Source: Halalkalibacter alkaliphilus (GTDB taxonomy: Bacteria > Bacillota > Bacilli > Bacillales > Bacillaceae_D). Taken from it: 64,000 bases of DNA. The stretch is from NCBI RefSeq assembly GCF_023555415.1, contig NZ_JAKRYL010000015.1:58062-122061 (forward strand), in the 5' to 3' direction. A program made the translations under genes and the position numbers. A model generated the notes under the pieces. That model was given only the letters and a program-made list of their open reading frames with translations. It searched no databases and was not told the origin of the DNA. Below, in pieces: positions 43,416 through 51,319 of the stretch. How positions within the stretch are numbered: the first letter of the stretch is position 1; every line of letters begins with the position of its first letter.

Positions 43416-43943
43416 ATGGAAAGTAACATACATCAAGCTTATGATTTACCTCAGTCTTACCAACCCCATCCCTTTCCAACGGCTGCTTATGTAAATCGTG
43501 CGATAGTTTCACAGGAATTATTAGTAGCTAAACGAATGAAACAGTTAACCTTTGAAGAAATAGCTACTAGGATTGGTGGAAGCAAGGAGTGGCTAGCGGC
43601 TGCCATGTTAGGGCAGGCAAGCATGGAAAGAGAAGATGCTTTCCAGTTAACAGAGCTTCTAGAGGTAGACTCTCGTTTGGCTTATGTGTTGGAGGAGCCT
43701 CCGATGAGAGGGTCCCTTGATCGGACAGTGCCGGTTGATCCGTTAATCTACCGTTTTTATGAAATAACACAAGTATATGGTACAACTCTAAAGGCACTCA
43801 TTAATGAGATGTTTGGAGATGGAATTATGAGTGCCATCAATCTAGATATTAAAGTTGATAAACGTCCAGACGATGAAGACCCGGAAGGAGAACGAGTCGT
43901 TATTACAATAGACGGAAAATTTTTACCCTATGAAAAATGGTAG
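43416..43943 (+). CDS. cynS: Cyanase (cyanate hydratase) with N-terminal extension
   Basis: A 175-residue cyanase. The catalytic residues Arg, Glu and Ser are in YRFYEI (Arg113, Glu116) and GIMSAI (Ser139); the offset from E. coli (96/99/122) is 17 at each, so the fold is intact and the extra residues are at the N-terminus (IHQAYDLPQSYQPHPFP). It turns cyanate and bicarbonate into carbamate and CO2, releasing ammonia; the organism can use cyanate as nitrogen. RBS AGAGGAGGAGT. A perfect TnrA/GlnR box upstream predicts nitrogen control. No cynT (carbonic anhydrase) or cynR is adjacent. Confidence 0.95.
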   Translation: MESNIHQAYDLPQSYQPHPFPTAAYVNRAIVSQELLVAKRMKQLTFEEIATRIGGSKEWLAAAMLGQASMEREDAFQLTELLEVDSRLAYVLEEPPMRGSLDRTVPVDPLIYRFYEITQVYGTTLKALINEMFGDGIMSAINLDIKVDKRPDDEDPEGERVVITIDGKFLPYEKW

Positions 43944-43966
43944 ACGGGGGAAATCCATTTTTGTTT

Positions 43967-44015
43967 ATACCATTTAAATTCAAATAGATGGATTTAAATG
44001 GTATATTTTTGTTCT
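43967..44015. terminator. Terminator after cyanase
   Basis: ATACCATTTAAAT (43967-43979) pairs with ATTTAAATGGTAT (43992-44004), then ATTTTTG. It lies between cynS and the convergent 44056 gene. Confidence 0.85.
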
Positions 44016-44055
44016 ATAAGGGGGGATAATTAAGTAGATAAAATTTTAATTACAT

Positions 44056-44388
44056 TTAATATCGTTTAATAATCCCCAACTGCCGCTTTATGTCATTCAA
44101 CTTTCTATAAGCTTCTCGGTACTCAACATCTATCTGAGTGACAACATTCATAATGATATTATTATCGTACTCTTTTTTTAAAATTGAAAATACAAGAGGT
44201 TTTTTCGTTTTAATTACTGTCATGACTTCAACAATAGGTATTGTGACAGTTGTTGTTTTTGTTTTTAATAAAGTTATGATGAACTCTTTGAATGTTAGTA
44301 CAAATTTTCTTTCATCAGGTGTTTCCATTATTAATTCGTCAAATTGCTGTAGGGCATTTATTAGTTCAGGTTCTTTTGCGTTCATCAT
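44056..44388 (-). CDS. Hypothetical cytosolic protein
   Basis: A 110-residue protein with a possible double start (ATG ATG after AAGGAGTGTTAGTAA). It is mostly helical with an Ile/Thr/Val-rich central segment (FIITLLKTKTTTVTIPIVEVMTVIKTKK) and a basic end. No family recognised. It converges with cyanase and has no coupled neighbour. Confidence 0.55.
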   Translation of the reverse strand: MMNAKEPELINALQQFDELIMETPDERKFVLTFKEFIITLLKTKTTTVTIPIVEVMTVIKTKKPLVFSILKKEYDNNIIMNVVTQIDVEYREAYRKLNDIKRQLGIIKRY

Positions 44389-44878
44389 TTACTAACACTC
44401 CTTAAAAATTTTTACCTAATGAATCGTTTATATCTGTTATCTAAGGAGTTGACATTCATTAGTCTGGTTGACATAGTTTTTCTGTTAGTCCCTATTGTTT
44501 TACGAGGTTATTTTTTCAATACGCTGTTATTCAATTAATTATTGAAAACATGGATTATAGTGTAACAGAAAAATTCTTAATAGTTGATTTATTCTTTGAA
44601 AATAAGATGAAAGAACTATTAATTACGGTCTTTTCTATAGTATTTTATTTACACAAAACCTCACATAGTATTAAGTATTTAGTGGGGAGGATAAGTTATA
44701 AAGTAAAACTGAGGAAAAGAGAGCCTTTAATATTTTTTGAAGGTGAGCTTTATATTATTGAATTCTAGCAAATAATTATTTATATTATATTTTCAAAATT
44801 ACAACAATAAATTGGTTATTTATAGTAAAGTTAAAACATCAAATATATAAATAAAATGATTGAGAGGAGCGATTATCT
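44389..44878. other. Intergenic region with a weak 72-codon frame
   Basis: This 490-base AT-rich stretch contains a 72-codon frame (44550-44768) that starts at an ATG without a ribosome site and resembles nothing I know, so I leave it out. It should contain the promoters for the leftward 44056 gene and the rightward aldo/keto reductase. Confidence 0.4.
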
Positions 44879-45724
44879 GTGGGAATACCTATTCCTGAAA
44901 TAACACTAAATGATGGTGTTACTATTCCAGTTGTTGGATTAGGTACATATACACTTAAGGGATGTCAAGGAGCCAATGCTATACAAAGCGCTATTGATAA
45001 AAGAGGATATCGTTTAATTGATTCTGCTTATAATTACGAGAACGAAGGAACAGTAGGTGAGGCTGTTAGACGAAGTTCTGTTTCAAGAGAAGAATTAAGA
45101 ATTACTTCTAAACTACCAGGACGATATCAAGAGTATAAAAAAGCTGTAATAACGATAGAAGAATCTTTATATCGTGCGAATTTAGATTATTATGATTTAT
45201 ACCTCATTCATTGGCCGAATCCAAAACAAGATAACTACTTAGAAGCTTGGCAAGCATTAATAGACGCTAAAAAGAAGGGACTGATTCGATCTATTGGCGT
45301 TTGTAACTTTCTTCCTGAACATTTAGAGCGTTTAGAAAGGGAAACCGGTGTTATGCCGAGTATAAACCAAATTGAATTACACCCTTTATTTAATCAAGAA
45401 CAACAAAGAATATGTCATAAAGAGAATAATGTTACTACACAATCTTGGAGCCCGCTAGCTCGAGCGAATGAAGTCTTACAAGATAGTACTTTGCAACAAA
45501 TTGCAGAAAAACATAACAAATCAATATCACAAGTTATTCTGCGTTGGCATTATCAACTTGGAGCTATTTCAATTCCTAAATCTTCGTCTCCTGAAAGACA
45601 ATTTGAAAATATATCAATTTTTGACTTTTCCTTAGATGAAGAAGATATGAATCTTATATTAGGTTTAAATCGAACTGATGGCAGAATAAATAATCAAGAC
45701 CCTGCTATTTATGAAGAGTTTTAA
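44879..45724 (+). CDS. Aldo/keto reductase
   Basis: A 281-residue NADPH-dependent reductase of the AKR5/YtbE type, starting at GTG 44879 after GAGAGGAGCG. Landmarks: LNDGVTIPVVGLGTYTL, catalytic tetrad residues in DSAYNYENE (Asp, Tyr), ITSKLPG (Lys) and YLIHWPNP (His), and the cofactor motif SIPKSSSPERQFENI. It reduces carbonyls such as methylglyoxal, other aldehydes or sugars; the substrate is unknown. It is a single gene, closed by a strong terminator and not linked by function to the following motor pair. Confidence 0.95.
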   Translation: MGIPIPEITLNDGVTIPVVGLGTYTLKGCQGANAIQSAIDKRGYRLIDSAYNYENEGTVGEAVRRSSVSREELRITSKLPGRYQEYKKAVITIEESLYRANLDYYDLYLIHWPNPKQDNYLEAWQALIDAKKKGLIRSIGVCNFLPEHLERLERETGVMPSINQIELHPLFNQEQQRICHKENNVTTQSWSPLARANEVLQDSTLQQIAEKHNKSISQVILRWHYQLGAISIPKSSSPERQFENISIFDFSLDEEDMNLILGLNRTDGRINNQDPAIYEEF

Positions 45725-45768
45725 ATTAAGAGTAATTAATAATGAAGCTCGTCAAAGTACTGTTATTC

Positions 45769-45803
45769 AAATCCGCCCATAGAAATAATGGGCGGATTTT
45801 TAG
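45769..45803 (+). terminator. Terminator after the aldo/keto reductase
   Basis: AAATCCGCCCA / TGGGCGGATTTTT with a 10-nt loop, 45 bases after the stop. Confidence 0.9.
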
Positions 45804-45974
45804 CTTTAATAACTAGCTTTTGTATAATTTAGCTTTTGAACATGATCCCCTTGTTTCCATGCATGATTTGTCCAGCTTCTGAATAAATATAAAAACGATC
45901 TTCTGACATTCTTTTGCATTGTATGACCTTTAAGTTACGTGACAAGCTATGTTTTACAAATAGGGGGACTTTGA

Positions 45975-47801
45975 ATGGTTGAAGCTATTTTGAAATTTTT
46001 TGTTAGTGAACAGCAAGCTCAATCTATTTTATCCAATTCGTTAATTGAATTCATTTTCTTAATACTATTTTTGACATTTACCGTCACTGTTGTTATTCAT
46101 TTTGTCTTATTTAGTAAATTACGAAGAATACGTAACTTTATTAATGATACAAATTCACTGGAGATTGCTCCTGTAAATAGGTTTCAGATGGAGTTTGGAC
46201 ATAAGAATCAACAGGAATCTGTAAAGGTAGAGACATTTGTCCAGAATAAGTTCTCCAGTTGGCGTGTGTTTAATATACCAGTTGTAAGTCTCATCAAAAT
46301 GATTCAGATGACCGTATCCGTTTTTATATTAATTGGTGTACTAGGGACTTTCATTGGACTTGCTATATCGCTTGGAAGCATTAATGCTACAGGCGACCAA
46401 CTTGTTGAAAATGTCGCAATGGTACTAGCAGGTATTGATGTGGCGTTCTATACGAGTATTGCAGGTATGGGTTTATCGTTAATTATGACAGTTATAACTC
46501 GAGTAGCGAATACGGAAATGATGCTAACAGATATTATGTTAAAAACAGAATCTTTTTTTGAGGAGACGGAACCAGATGCGATGGCTCGTCTCATTGATGT
46601 ATCTGAAACGATCAATTCCTCTATCAATCAACTACGGGAAACGAATGAACAATCTTTACAGAGTATTGTTGACTCTTTTCATGGCTTTCAAGAATATACT
46701 GTGGGGTTGCAGCAATCTGCTAAAGATTTAGCAAAGTTTAATGAGGGTTTATCAGCAAACCTTAAGGATTTCACGGAAATTTTTAATAATGTTCAAGAAG
46801 TAACTAATGGCTTTGATAAAGGGGTCACGAAACTAAATAAAAATTTTGATCAATTATTCTCCTATTTTTATAAAATGGATCAGAGAAATGAAAAAATGAC
46901 AAGCGCTTTTACTGAAACGTATAAAAAGGTAGCTGAACTAACAAATTCCCAAACAGAAACAATGAATCACTTCCAGCATTCCGTTGAAGACTTGAGAGAC
47001 TTTTTCTCTTCGGTTTCTCATAGGCAAGAATCGATTTATGCATCTTTTGAGAAGATGATTTCACAGAGTGATCAATTTGCTAGGCTGATGAAAGAGAATA
47101 ATCAAAAATTTGAACGAATTTTTGGAGAAGATGTAAGTTCAAAATTATTTGAAATGAACTCGTATTTACGAGAACTTAGGAATGATTTTCATACACTTGG
47201 AAATTCTGTTGTTCGTCTCCCAGATGCGTTAGAAACAGTGAACAAAGCACAATCGGAGTATAAGAGCTTATTATCCTACCGTTTTGATGAACTAAAGCAG
47301 TTTAATCTTGATTTTTCAAATCATTTACAAACACATTCATCCAATGCACAAGCCTTAGAGAGTTATATGAATGATGTATCGCGGTCCTACGAGCAACTAG
47401 GTATGAAGAACAATCAGCTATTATCTGACATCAATCGAATGATTACACAAATGTCGGATTCGTTTAATCATAAAGAAAATCAGATTGAGTTGAGTGTTTC
47501 GGCATTAAAGGATACCCTTTCTAAATATGTTGTCAACTTGGAAGGGACTCTTGGTGATCGTTTGGACAAAGTAAGTAAAAACTTAGCTGAGTATGTAGTT
47601 GATATGAATGAAGTGGTTAAAAAGGAATTTAAGCAAATTGGTGAAATGACAGACGATAACCAACAAAGAAATGCTCGTTTTTTACAGCAAACTCTCAATG
47701 AACTGAGTCAAGAATTTCACCAGTTGAATCGCCAGCTTCAATCTTTCTCTCAAGAGGCAAAAATGCAAAGCAGTCGTATAAGGGTTGGAACAAATGATTA
47801 G
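45975..47801 (+). CDS. MotA/TolQ/ExbB proton-channel protein with long coiled-coil tail (ZorA-like)
   Basis: A 608-residue protein. One N-terminal membrane helix (about 23-47), then the MotA/ExbB core helices at 112-134 (ILIGVLGTFIGLAISLG) and 156-177 (AFYTSIAGMGLSLIM), with GLGTF-like and small-residue face typical of stator A subunits. Residues 180-608 are a long, almost wholly helical region with heptad-like Leu/Phe spacing, forming a coiled-coil tail that MotA/ExbB lack but ZorA of Zorya phage defence has. The next gene overlaps by 8 bases and encodes a MotB-like partner. RBS AGGGGGACTTTGA. Proton- or Na+-driven rotation with a cytosolic rod is inferred. Confidence 0.8.
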   Translation: MVEAILKFFVSEQQAQSILSNSLIEFIFLILFLTFTVTVVIHFVLFSKLRRIRNFINDTNSLEIAPVNRFQMEFGHKNQQESVKVETFVQNKFSSWRVFNIPVVSLIKMIQMTVSVFILIGVLGTFIGLAISLGSINATGDQLVENVAMVLAGIDVAFYTSIAGMGLSLIMTVITRVANTEMMLTDIMLKTESFFEETEPDAMARLIDVSETINSSINQLRETNEQSLQSIVDSFHGFQEYTVGLQQSAKDLAKFNEGLSANLKDFTEIFNNVQEVTNGFDKGVTKLNKNFDQLFSYFYKMDQRNEKMTSAFTETYKKVAELTNSQTETMNHFQHSVEDLRDFFSSVSHRQESIYASFEKMISQSDQFARLMKENNQKFERIFGEDVSSKLFEMNSYLRELRNDFHTLGNSVVRLPDALETVNKAQSEYKSLLSYRFDELKQFNLDFSNHLQTHSSNAQALESYMNDVSRSYEQLGMKNNQLLSDINRMITQMSDSFNHKENQIELSVSALKDTLSKYVVNLEGTLGDRLDKVSKNLAEYVVDMNEVVKKEFKQIGEMTDDNQQRNARFLQQTLNELSQEFHQLNRQLQSFSQEAKMQSSRIRVGTND

Positions 47802-48486
47802 GAAGTATAAAAGACTCTTTCATCGTGAAGAAGAAGAAAGTCATTTTTGGCCGTCATTCACAGATTTATTAACAGCGATCTTACTTTGTTTCATCCTCAT
47901 CTTTATTATAATGATGGTTATTAAATCATTTCAAATTGAAGAAATGAAACGAACGATTGACCAAATTATGGGAGTCAGAGTAGAGTTAATCAACGATTTG
48001 AATGAAGAATTTAGTGATTCTTCTCTTAACATTGAAATTGATGAGAAAACGGGTGCGTTAATTTTTAATACGGATATATTGTTTGAGTTTGATGCAGCCG
48101 TTTTAAAGCCAGAGGCATTCGAGTTTTTAGATGAGTTTGTACCTGCCTATTTAGATGTGTTATTGGAAAGTGGGTATGATGATTATATTTCTGAGATCAT
48201 TATTGAAGGCCATGCCGACCAAATTGGCAGCTATTTATACAATCTAGAGTTATCGCAGCAAAGGGCATTTAGTGTAGCGGAGTATATTTTGAGTGAAGAT
48301 TTTCCTTATAGAAACATTCAGGACCATTTAAAAGATAAATTAACGGTAAACGGGAAATCTTACACGGAAGGGCGGACTGATGAAGAAGGAAATTATAGCA
48401 ATCAAGCCTCTCGTCGAGTTAAGTTTCGTTTAAAAGATGAAGAGATATTAGAAAAAACACGTGAGTTACTTGGTGCTGACAAGTGA
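47794..48486 (+). CDS. MotB/OmpA-type stator protein (ZorB-like)
   Basis: A 230-residue protein that starts at ATG 47794, overlapping the ZorA-like stop by 8 bases (ATGATTAG), so translation is coupled. A short cytosolic basic stretch precedes a single membrane helix (about 20-43: PSFTDLLTAILLCFILIFI) with Asp24 in the position of the ion-binding Asp of MotB/ZorB. The C-terminal OmpA-like peptidoglycan-binding domain shows EIIIEGHADQIG, then NLELSQQRAFSVAEYIL and RRVKFRL. It should anchor the ZorA-like ring to the wall. No Zorya effector (ZorC/D, ZorE, ZorF/G) is in the window; the gerP operon follows after 290 bases. Confidence 0.82.
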   Translation: MIRKYKRLFHREEEESHFWPSFTDLLTAILLCFILIFIIMMVIKSFQIEEMKRTIDQIMGVRVELINDLNEEFSDSSLNIEIDEKTGALIFNTDILFEFDAAVLKPEAFEFLDEFVPAYLDVLLESGYDDYISEIIIEGHADQIGSYLYNLELSQQRAFSVAEYILSEDFPYRNIQDHLKDKLTVNGKSYTEGRTDEEGNYSNQASRRVKFRLKDEEILEKTRELLGADK

Positions 48487-48520
48487 AAACAAAGTGGAAA
48501 AGGTTAATGTATTGTATGAT

Positions 48521-48679
48521 GCTGTCCAAAAGTCCGGAAAAGAGGTAGCGATGGCTTCGTTTGCTACGCGCCGTGAGTGTGTAACCCACTCCTCTCAATG
48601 CTTTTAAAAGATATATCGACTTCGCTCATAGCTTCGGGGGTTTCTCAAAAGGTAAAAACAGACCTTTTGAAAAACCCCC
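48521..48679 (+). repeat. 160-bp intergenic repeat, copy 1 (with terminal hairpin)
   Basis: Begins GCTGTCC and ends in the hairpin GGGGGTTTCTCAAAAGGT / ACCTTTTGAAAAACCCCC (48636-48679). It can be aligned along its length with 52091-52251: shared blocks are GCTGTC, AGAG-T-GC-ATGGCT, CCTCTCAA-GCTTT, AAAAGATATA-GACTT and TCTCAAAAGGT-AAAAACAGACC. It also serves as terminator of the ZorAB-like operon. Confidence 0.85.
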
Positions 48680-48721
48680 TTTCCCTTAAAATGTAATTAC
48701 AAAACTACATATATTATATGA

Positions 48722-48748
48722 ACATTTATCACGGTTCATCATATTTTA
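48722..48748 (+). promoter_or_regulatory. Candidate SigK promoter of the gerP operon
   Basis: AAC (-35-like AC at 48722-48723) followed by 16 bases and CATATTTTA (48740-48748), which fits the SigK pattern AC-N16/17-CATAnnnTA. A second CATAnnnTA match lies earlier at about 48708. GerP genes of B. subtilis are mother-cell (SigK) genes, so the match is expected. Confidence 0.6.
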
Positions 48749-48779
48749 CTATTAGCATCATTAAAAAGGATGGTTTCTT

Positions 48780-49001
48780 ATGCCCGCAATCGTAGGAACG
48801 GTAAAAGTATTAAGTGTTGAAGGTAGTGGAGTTTTTAATATCGGGGATGTATTAAACATGTCTCCATCGAGCACATCAAAGGCATATGCAGGTGCAGGAT
48901 CATTTAATACAGGAGATTATTTAAGGATAAGTAATCAGCATAGTCAAACGAACACATATGATAAAGATCTCAATGATTCCAACATTAAAACTATTATTTA
49001 G
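48780..49001 (+). CDS. gerPA: Spore germination protein GerPA
   Basis: A 73-residue protein of the GerPA/GerPF family: MPAIVGTVKVLSVEGSGVF, then NIGDVLNMSPSSTSKAYAG and SGDY-like NTGDYLRISN. In B. subtilis and B. cereus the gerP products are inner-coat proteins needed for germinants to pass the coat; made under SigK in the mother cell. First gene of a six-gene operon whose order (A-B-C-D-E-F) matches B. subtilis. RBS AAAAGGATGG; SigK-like promoter just upstream. Confidence 0.95.
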   Translation: MPAIVGTVKVLSVEGSGVFNIGDVLNMSPSSTSKAYAGAGSFNTGDYLRISNQHSQTNTYDKDLNDSNIKTII

Positions 49002-49014
49002 TTAGGAGGAGCAA

Positions 49015-49215
49015 ATGAATTTTCATATTAATCAAAATATATCGATTCATCTTTTGAAGATCGAGGGGATATCCAATTCATCTGTATTGCAAATTGGAAG
49101 TGCAGGAATGATTAAATCTCTATCAAATCTTTATAATACAGGAGGGTTTACAGAACCGGCACCAGAAGCAACTACACCGGCTCCAATTGCCCCTCTCATT
49201 CCGCCCACGACATAA
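49015..49215 (+). CDS. gerPB: Spore germination protein GerPB
   Basis: A 66-residue protein with an N-terminal INQNISIHLLKIEGISNSS region and a Gly-Thr-Pro-Ala-rich end (EPAPEATTPAPIAPLIPPTT). The Pro-rich tail is usual for GerPB. Starts 13 bases after gerPA with TAGGAGGAG. Inner-coat protein needed for germinant access (family knowledge). Confidence 0.93.
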   Translation: MNFHINQNISIHLLKIEGISNSSVLQIGSAGMIKSLSNLYNTGGFTEPAPEATTPAPIAPLIPPTT

Positions 49216-49236
49216 TAGTAAAAAGGAGGAGATTTC

Positions 49237-49854
49237 GTGTACTATGATTACTCAAGTTTAATACAAAATCTCCAACAAATGTATGGATATTTACAAACTC
49301 AGCAACAAAGAATTAATCAGTTAGAGTTACAAATCCAAGAGCTTCAAAGTGAAATGAATACATTAAAACAAAATCAAACTTCAAATATCGAAAAAATTGA
49401 ATATAAGTTTGATCAACTTAAAGTCGAAAGATTAGAAGGTACGTTGAATATTGGGATTACGCCCCAGAACGGAGAAAATTCAATTGAGGATTTTGCCGTT
49501 CACCAAGGTGAATTTAATGTTCCTCCTGCACCACAACATCCGCCTATTTTTAAAAATGTCCAACAGCGTGTACATGAATATTTAAATAAATCATGCTACC
49601 AAGACATCGATACAATCGAAAAACGTCTCAAATATCAATTAAATAACGAGTACCGTCAATTTATAATCGAAGATATTCGAAAGCAAATTGATCAACGCAT
49701 TCAGCATTACCTTAATCAAATGAAACCACATAATTTGAATCAAGAGCAATTAGCTGAGATTGAGGAATTGACATTTAATAAAGTGAAAGATGATATTTGC
49801 AGAACCTATGAAGAATTTGTTGGAAATTTACCACGAGAGGAGATTGATTCGTAA
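49237..49854 (+). CDS. gerPC: Spore germination protein GerPC
   Basis: A 205-residue protein, start GTG 49237 after AAAAGGAGGAGATT. The N-terminal half is a Gln-rich coiled coil (LQQMYGYLQTQQQRINQLELQIQELQSEMNTLK) and the C-terminal half is helical with acidic and basic residues (HEYLNKSCYQDIDTIEKRL). GerPC of B. cereus is the most conserved GerP protein and probably scaffolds the complex. Follows gerPB by 21 bases; ends 2 bases before gerPD starts. Confidence 0.92.
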   Translation: MYYDYSSLIQNLQQMYGYLQTQQQRINQLELQIQELQSEMNTLKQNQTSNIEKIEYKFDQLKVERLEGTLNIGITPQNGENSIEDFAVHQGEFNVPPAPQHPPIFKNVQQRVHEYLNKSCYQDIDTIEKRLKYQLNNEYRQFIIEDIRKQIDQRIQHYLNQMKPHNLNQEQLAEIEELTFNKVKDDICRTYEEFVGNLPREEIDS

Positions 49855-49855
49855 A

Positions 49856-50032
49856 ATGAACTTTACTGTTGTGAATAAAAATATTTGTGTTGATAATATT
49901 CGGATGGGCGACTGCTCTAGTGCATCTATCTTTTTAGTCGGGGACGCAGAAACGATTTCGTTATCTGCAGCTTTTGATACACCACCGGAATCACTAATTG
50001 TAGGGCCATTTGTTCCACTTGCTTCGCCATAA
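49856..50032 (+). CDS. gerPD: Spore germination protein GerPD
   Basis: A 58-residue protein: NFTVVNKNICVDNIRMGDCSSASIFLVGDAETISLSAAF, then a Pro-rich end (PPESLIVGPFVPLASP). Start ATG 49856 is 1 base after the gerPC stop; the same frame is open upstream, but the GAGAGG site and gene order decide this start. Gene order and sequence fit GerPD. Confidence 0.9.
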   Translation: MNFTVVNKNICVDNIRMGDCSSASIFLVGDAETISLSAAFDTPPESLIVGPFVPLASP

Positions 50033-50044
50033 GGAGTGTCTATA

Positions 50045-50428
50045 TTGTTGAAACGAACTTCAATCGTTCATAACATCAAAGTAATTAACGTAGGACTAAG
50101 TTCTATCTTCGAAATTGGAGATTCACTTTCAATTTCACCACGTTCGAAAGCATGGGCCTTACAACGTCAATTTGAACTTTTTTATGGCAATGAAGGTCAT
50201 TTTAGGGATCCGGTTTTTACGAGACCATTGCCCAAACCTGATTTTGACGAACATGTCTGTTTTGTAAGGTACAACGAATCTCCTACAATCAAAGTGAACA
50301 ATATTTTTGTTACGGCAGCTGCTGCATCAAGTGTGCTGCATATTGGATCAACTCAATTGATTGATTCTGAATCTAGAGTTAAGCATATTAGACAGTTATT
50401 ACATGGTCAAGAAGCTAATGACGAGTAA
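50045..50428 (+). CDS. gerPE: Spore germination protein GerPE
   Basis: A 127-residue protein, start TTG 50045 placed by AAGGAG (50032-50037). Contains KVINVGLSSIFEIGDSLSISPRSKAWA and IKVNNIFVTAAAASSVLHIGSTQLIDSESRVKHIRQLL, two repeats with a HIG/EIGS core as in GerPE. GTG 50036 overlaps the ribosome site and is less likely. Follows gerPD after 12 bases. Confidence 0.9.
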   Translation: MLKRTSIVHNIKVINVGLSSIFEIGDSLSISPRSKAWALQRQFELFYGNEGHFRDPVFTRPLPKPDFDEHVCFVRYNESPTIKVNNIFVTAAAASSVLHIGSTQLIDSESRVKHIRQLLHGQEANDE

Positions 50429-50479
50429 TGCAACGACTTTAATATTTAATAAAACTAAAAAATGAAAAGGGTGTTTTTT

Positions 50480-50698
50480 ATGCCTTCCATCGTAGGAGGA
50501 CCATTTAAAATTAATTCAAACGAAGGGGTTATCAATTTTGGGGATGCGCAAAACATTTCACCAAAAACAACGGGGAAATCTGTAACAGGTTCAGGGAGTG
50601 CAATTACAGGTGACTTTGTGATTACTAATAATGGATTTAGTGTAAATAATACCTTTGATCCTGATGTTGCAGACCAAAACATTGCAGGCAATGTTTAA
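50480..50698 (+). CDS. gerPF: Spore germination protein GerPF
   Basis: A 72-residue GerPA/GerPF-family protein (MPSIVGGPFKINSNEGVINFGDAQNISPKTTGKSVTGSGS, shown here as blocks MPSIVGGPFKI, NFGDAQNISP and GSAITGDFVI). ATG 50480 is the start with AAAAGGG 7 bases upstream, as the frame also opens at 50462. It is homologous to gerPA at the other end of the operon. Inner-coat germination protein. Confidence 0.95.
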   Translation: MPSIVGGPFKINSNEGVINFGDAQNISPKTTGKSVTGSGSAITGDFVITNNGFSVNNTFDPDVADQNIAGNV

Positions 50699-50747
50699 AT
50701 GTAAAGTAAGGAAGTTTTAGTCTCTCTTTTAAGGTGGGTGAATCGAA

Positions 50748-51173
50748 TTGGACTTTAAAGAGTGGAACAATCCATTTCAAAACCAATTTCAAGGGGAATT
50801 CTGGAATAATTTTAACAACCTCTTTAATGGAGCTCATTCTCAACCTAGAGTGAATCTTTATCAATCTGGTCATGAATTAATCTGTAATGTCTTCCTTCCT
50901 GGTATCAAAAGAGTAGGAGATATCCACTTGTCTGTAAATGGGAGTACATTAGAGGTAAGCGGGTCTACTTCACTCGAGTATAATGGATTTCAAATTATTC
51001 AGCAGGAATTTCCACACGGCTCTTATAAACGGATAGTAGAACTACCTTTTTCAGTTCGTAAAGATAAAATTGATGCATCTTATAAAAGTGGCTTACTAAC
51101 AGTACGCTTGTACCGGCTTATACCAGTAAACGAAAAAGAGAAATTAGGGATTCCTATCAGAGATGAAGAGTAG
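50748..51173 (+). CDS. Small heat-shock (Hsp20/CotM-like) protein
   Basis: A 141-residue protein starting with TTG (AAGGTGGGTGA upstream). Its alpha-crystallin domain is residues about 35-130: PRVNLYQSGHELICNVFLPGIKRVGDIHLSVNGSTLEVSGS and SFSVRKDKIDASYKSGLLTVRLYR with the usual G-x-L signature (SGLLTV). Immediately downstream of gerP (49 bases) it looks like a coat-associated small heat-shock protein, similar to B. subtilis CotM; that link is by position. The N-terminus is Asn/Gln/Phe-rich. Confidence 0.85.
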   Translation: MDFKEWNNPFQNQFQGEFWNNFNNLFNGAHSQPRVNLYQSGHELICNVFLPGIKRVGDIHLSVNGSTLEVSGSTSLEYNGFQIIQQEFPHGSYKRIVELPFSVRKDKIDASYKSGLLTVRLYRLIPVNEKEKLGIPIRDEE

Positions 51174-51319
51174 TTTAAAAGTCGTAGGTTCACTACTTTC
51201 CTTCATTAATAGAATACTTGCAATTAATGACATGTATTCTAAATGCTCAAGCTTGAACAAAATTTTAGGTCAAACTGTCACCTTTGCTGCATATAATTGT
51301 TGCGAAGGGGGTTATCAGC

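Noticed and set aside
44550..44768. 72-codon frame before the aldo/keto reductase
   Set aside because: No ribosome site and no recognised similarity; kept only as a remark on the gap.
45975..48486. Complete Zorya system
   Set aside because: The motor pair is present but no ZorC/D, ZorE or ZorF/G gene is found next to it; neighbours are unrelated.
49790..49855. Upstream extension of gerPD
   Set aside because: The frame is open inside gerPC, but the GerPD start at 49856 has a GAGAGG site and the right length for the family.
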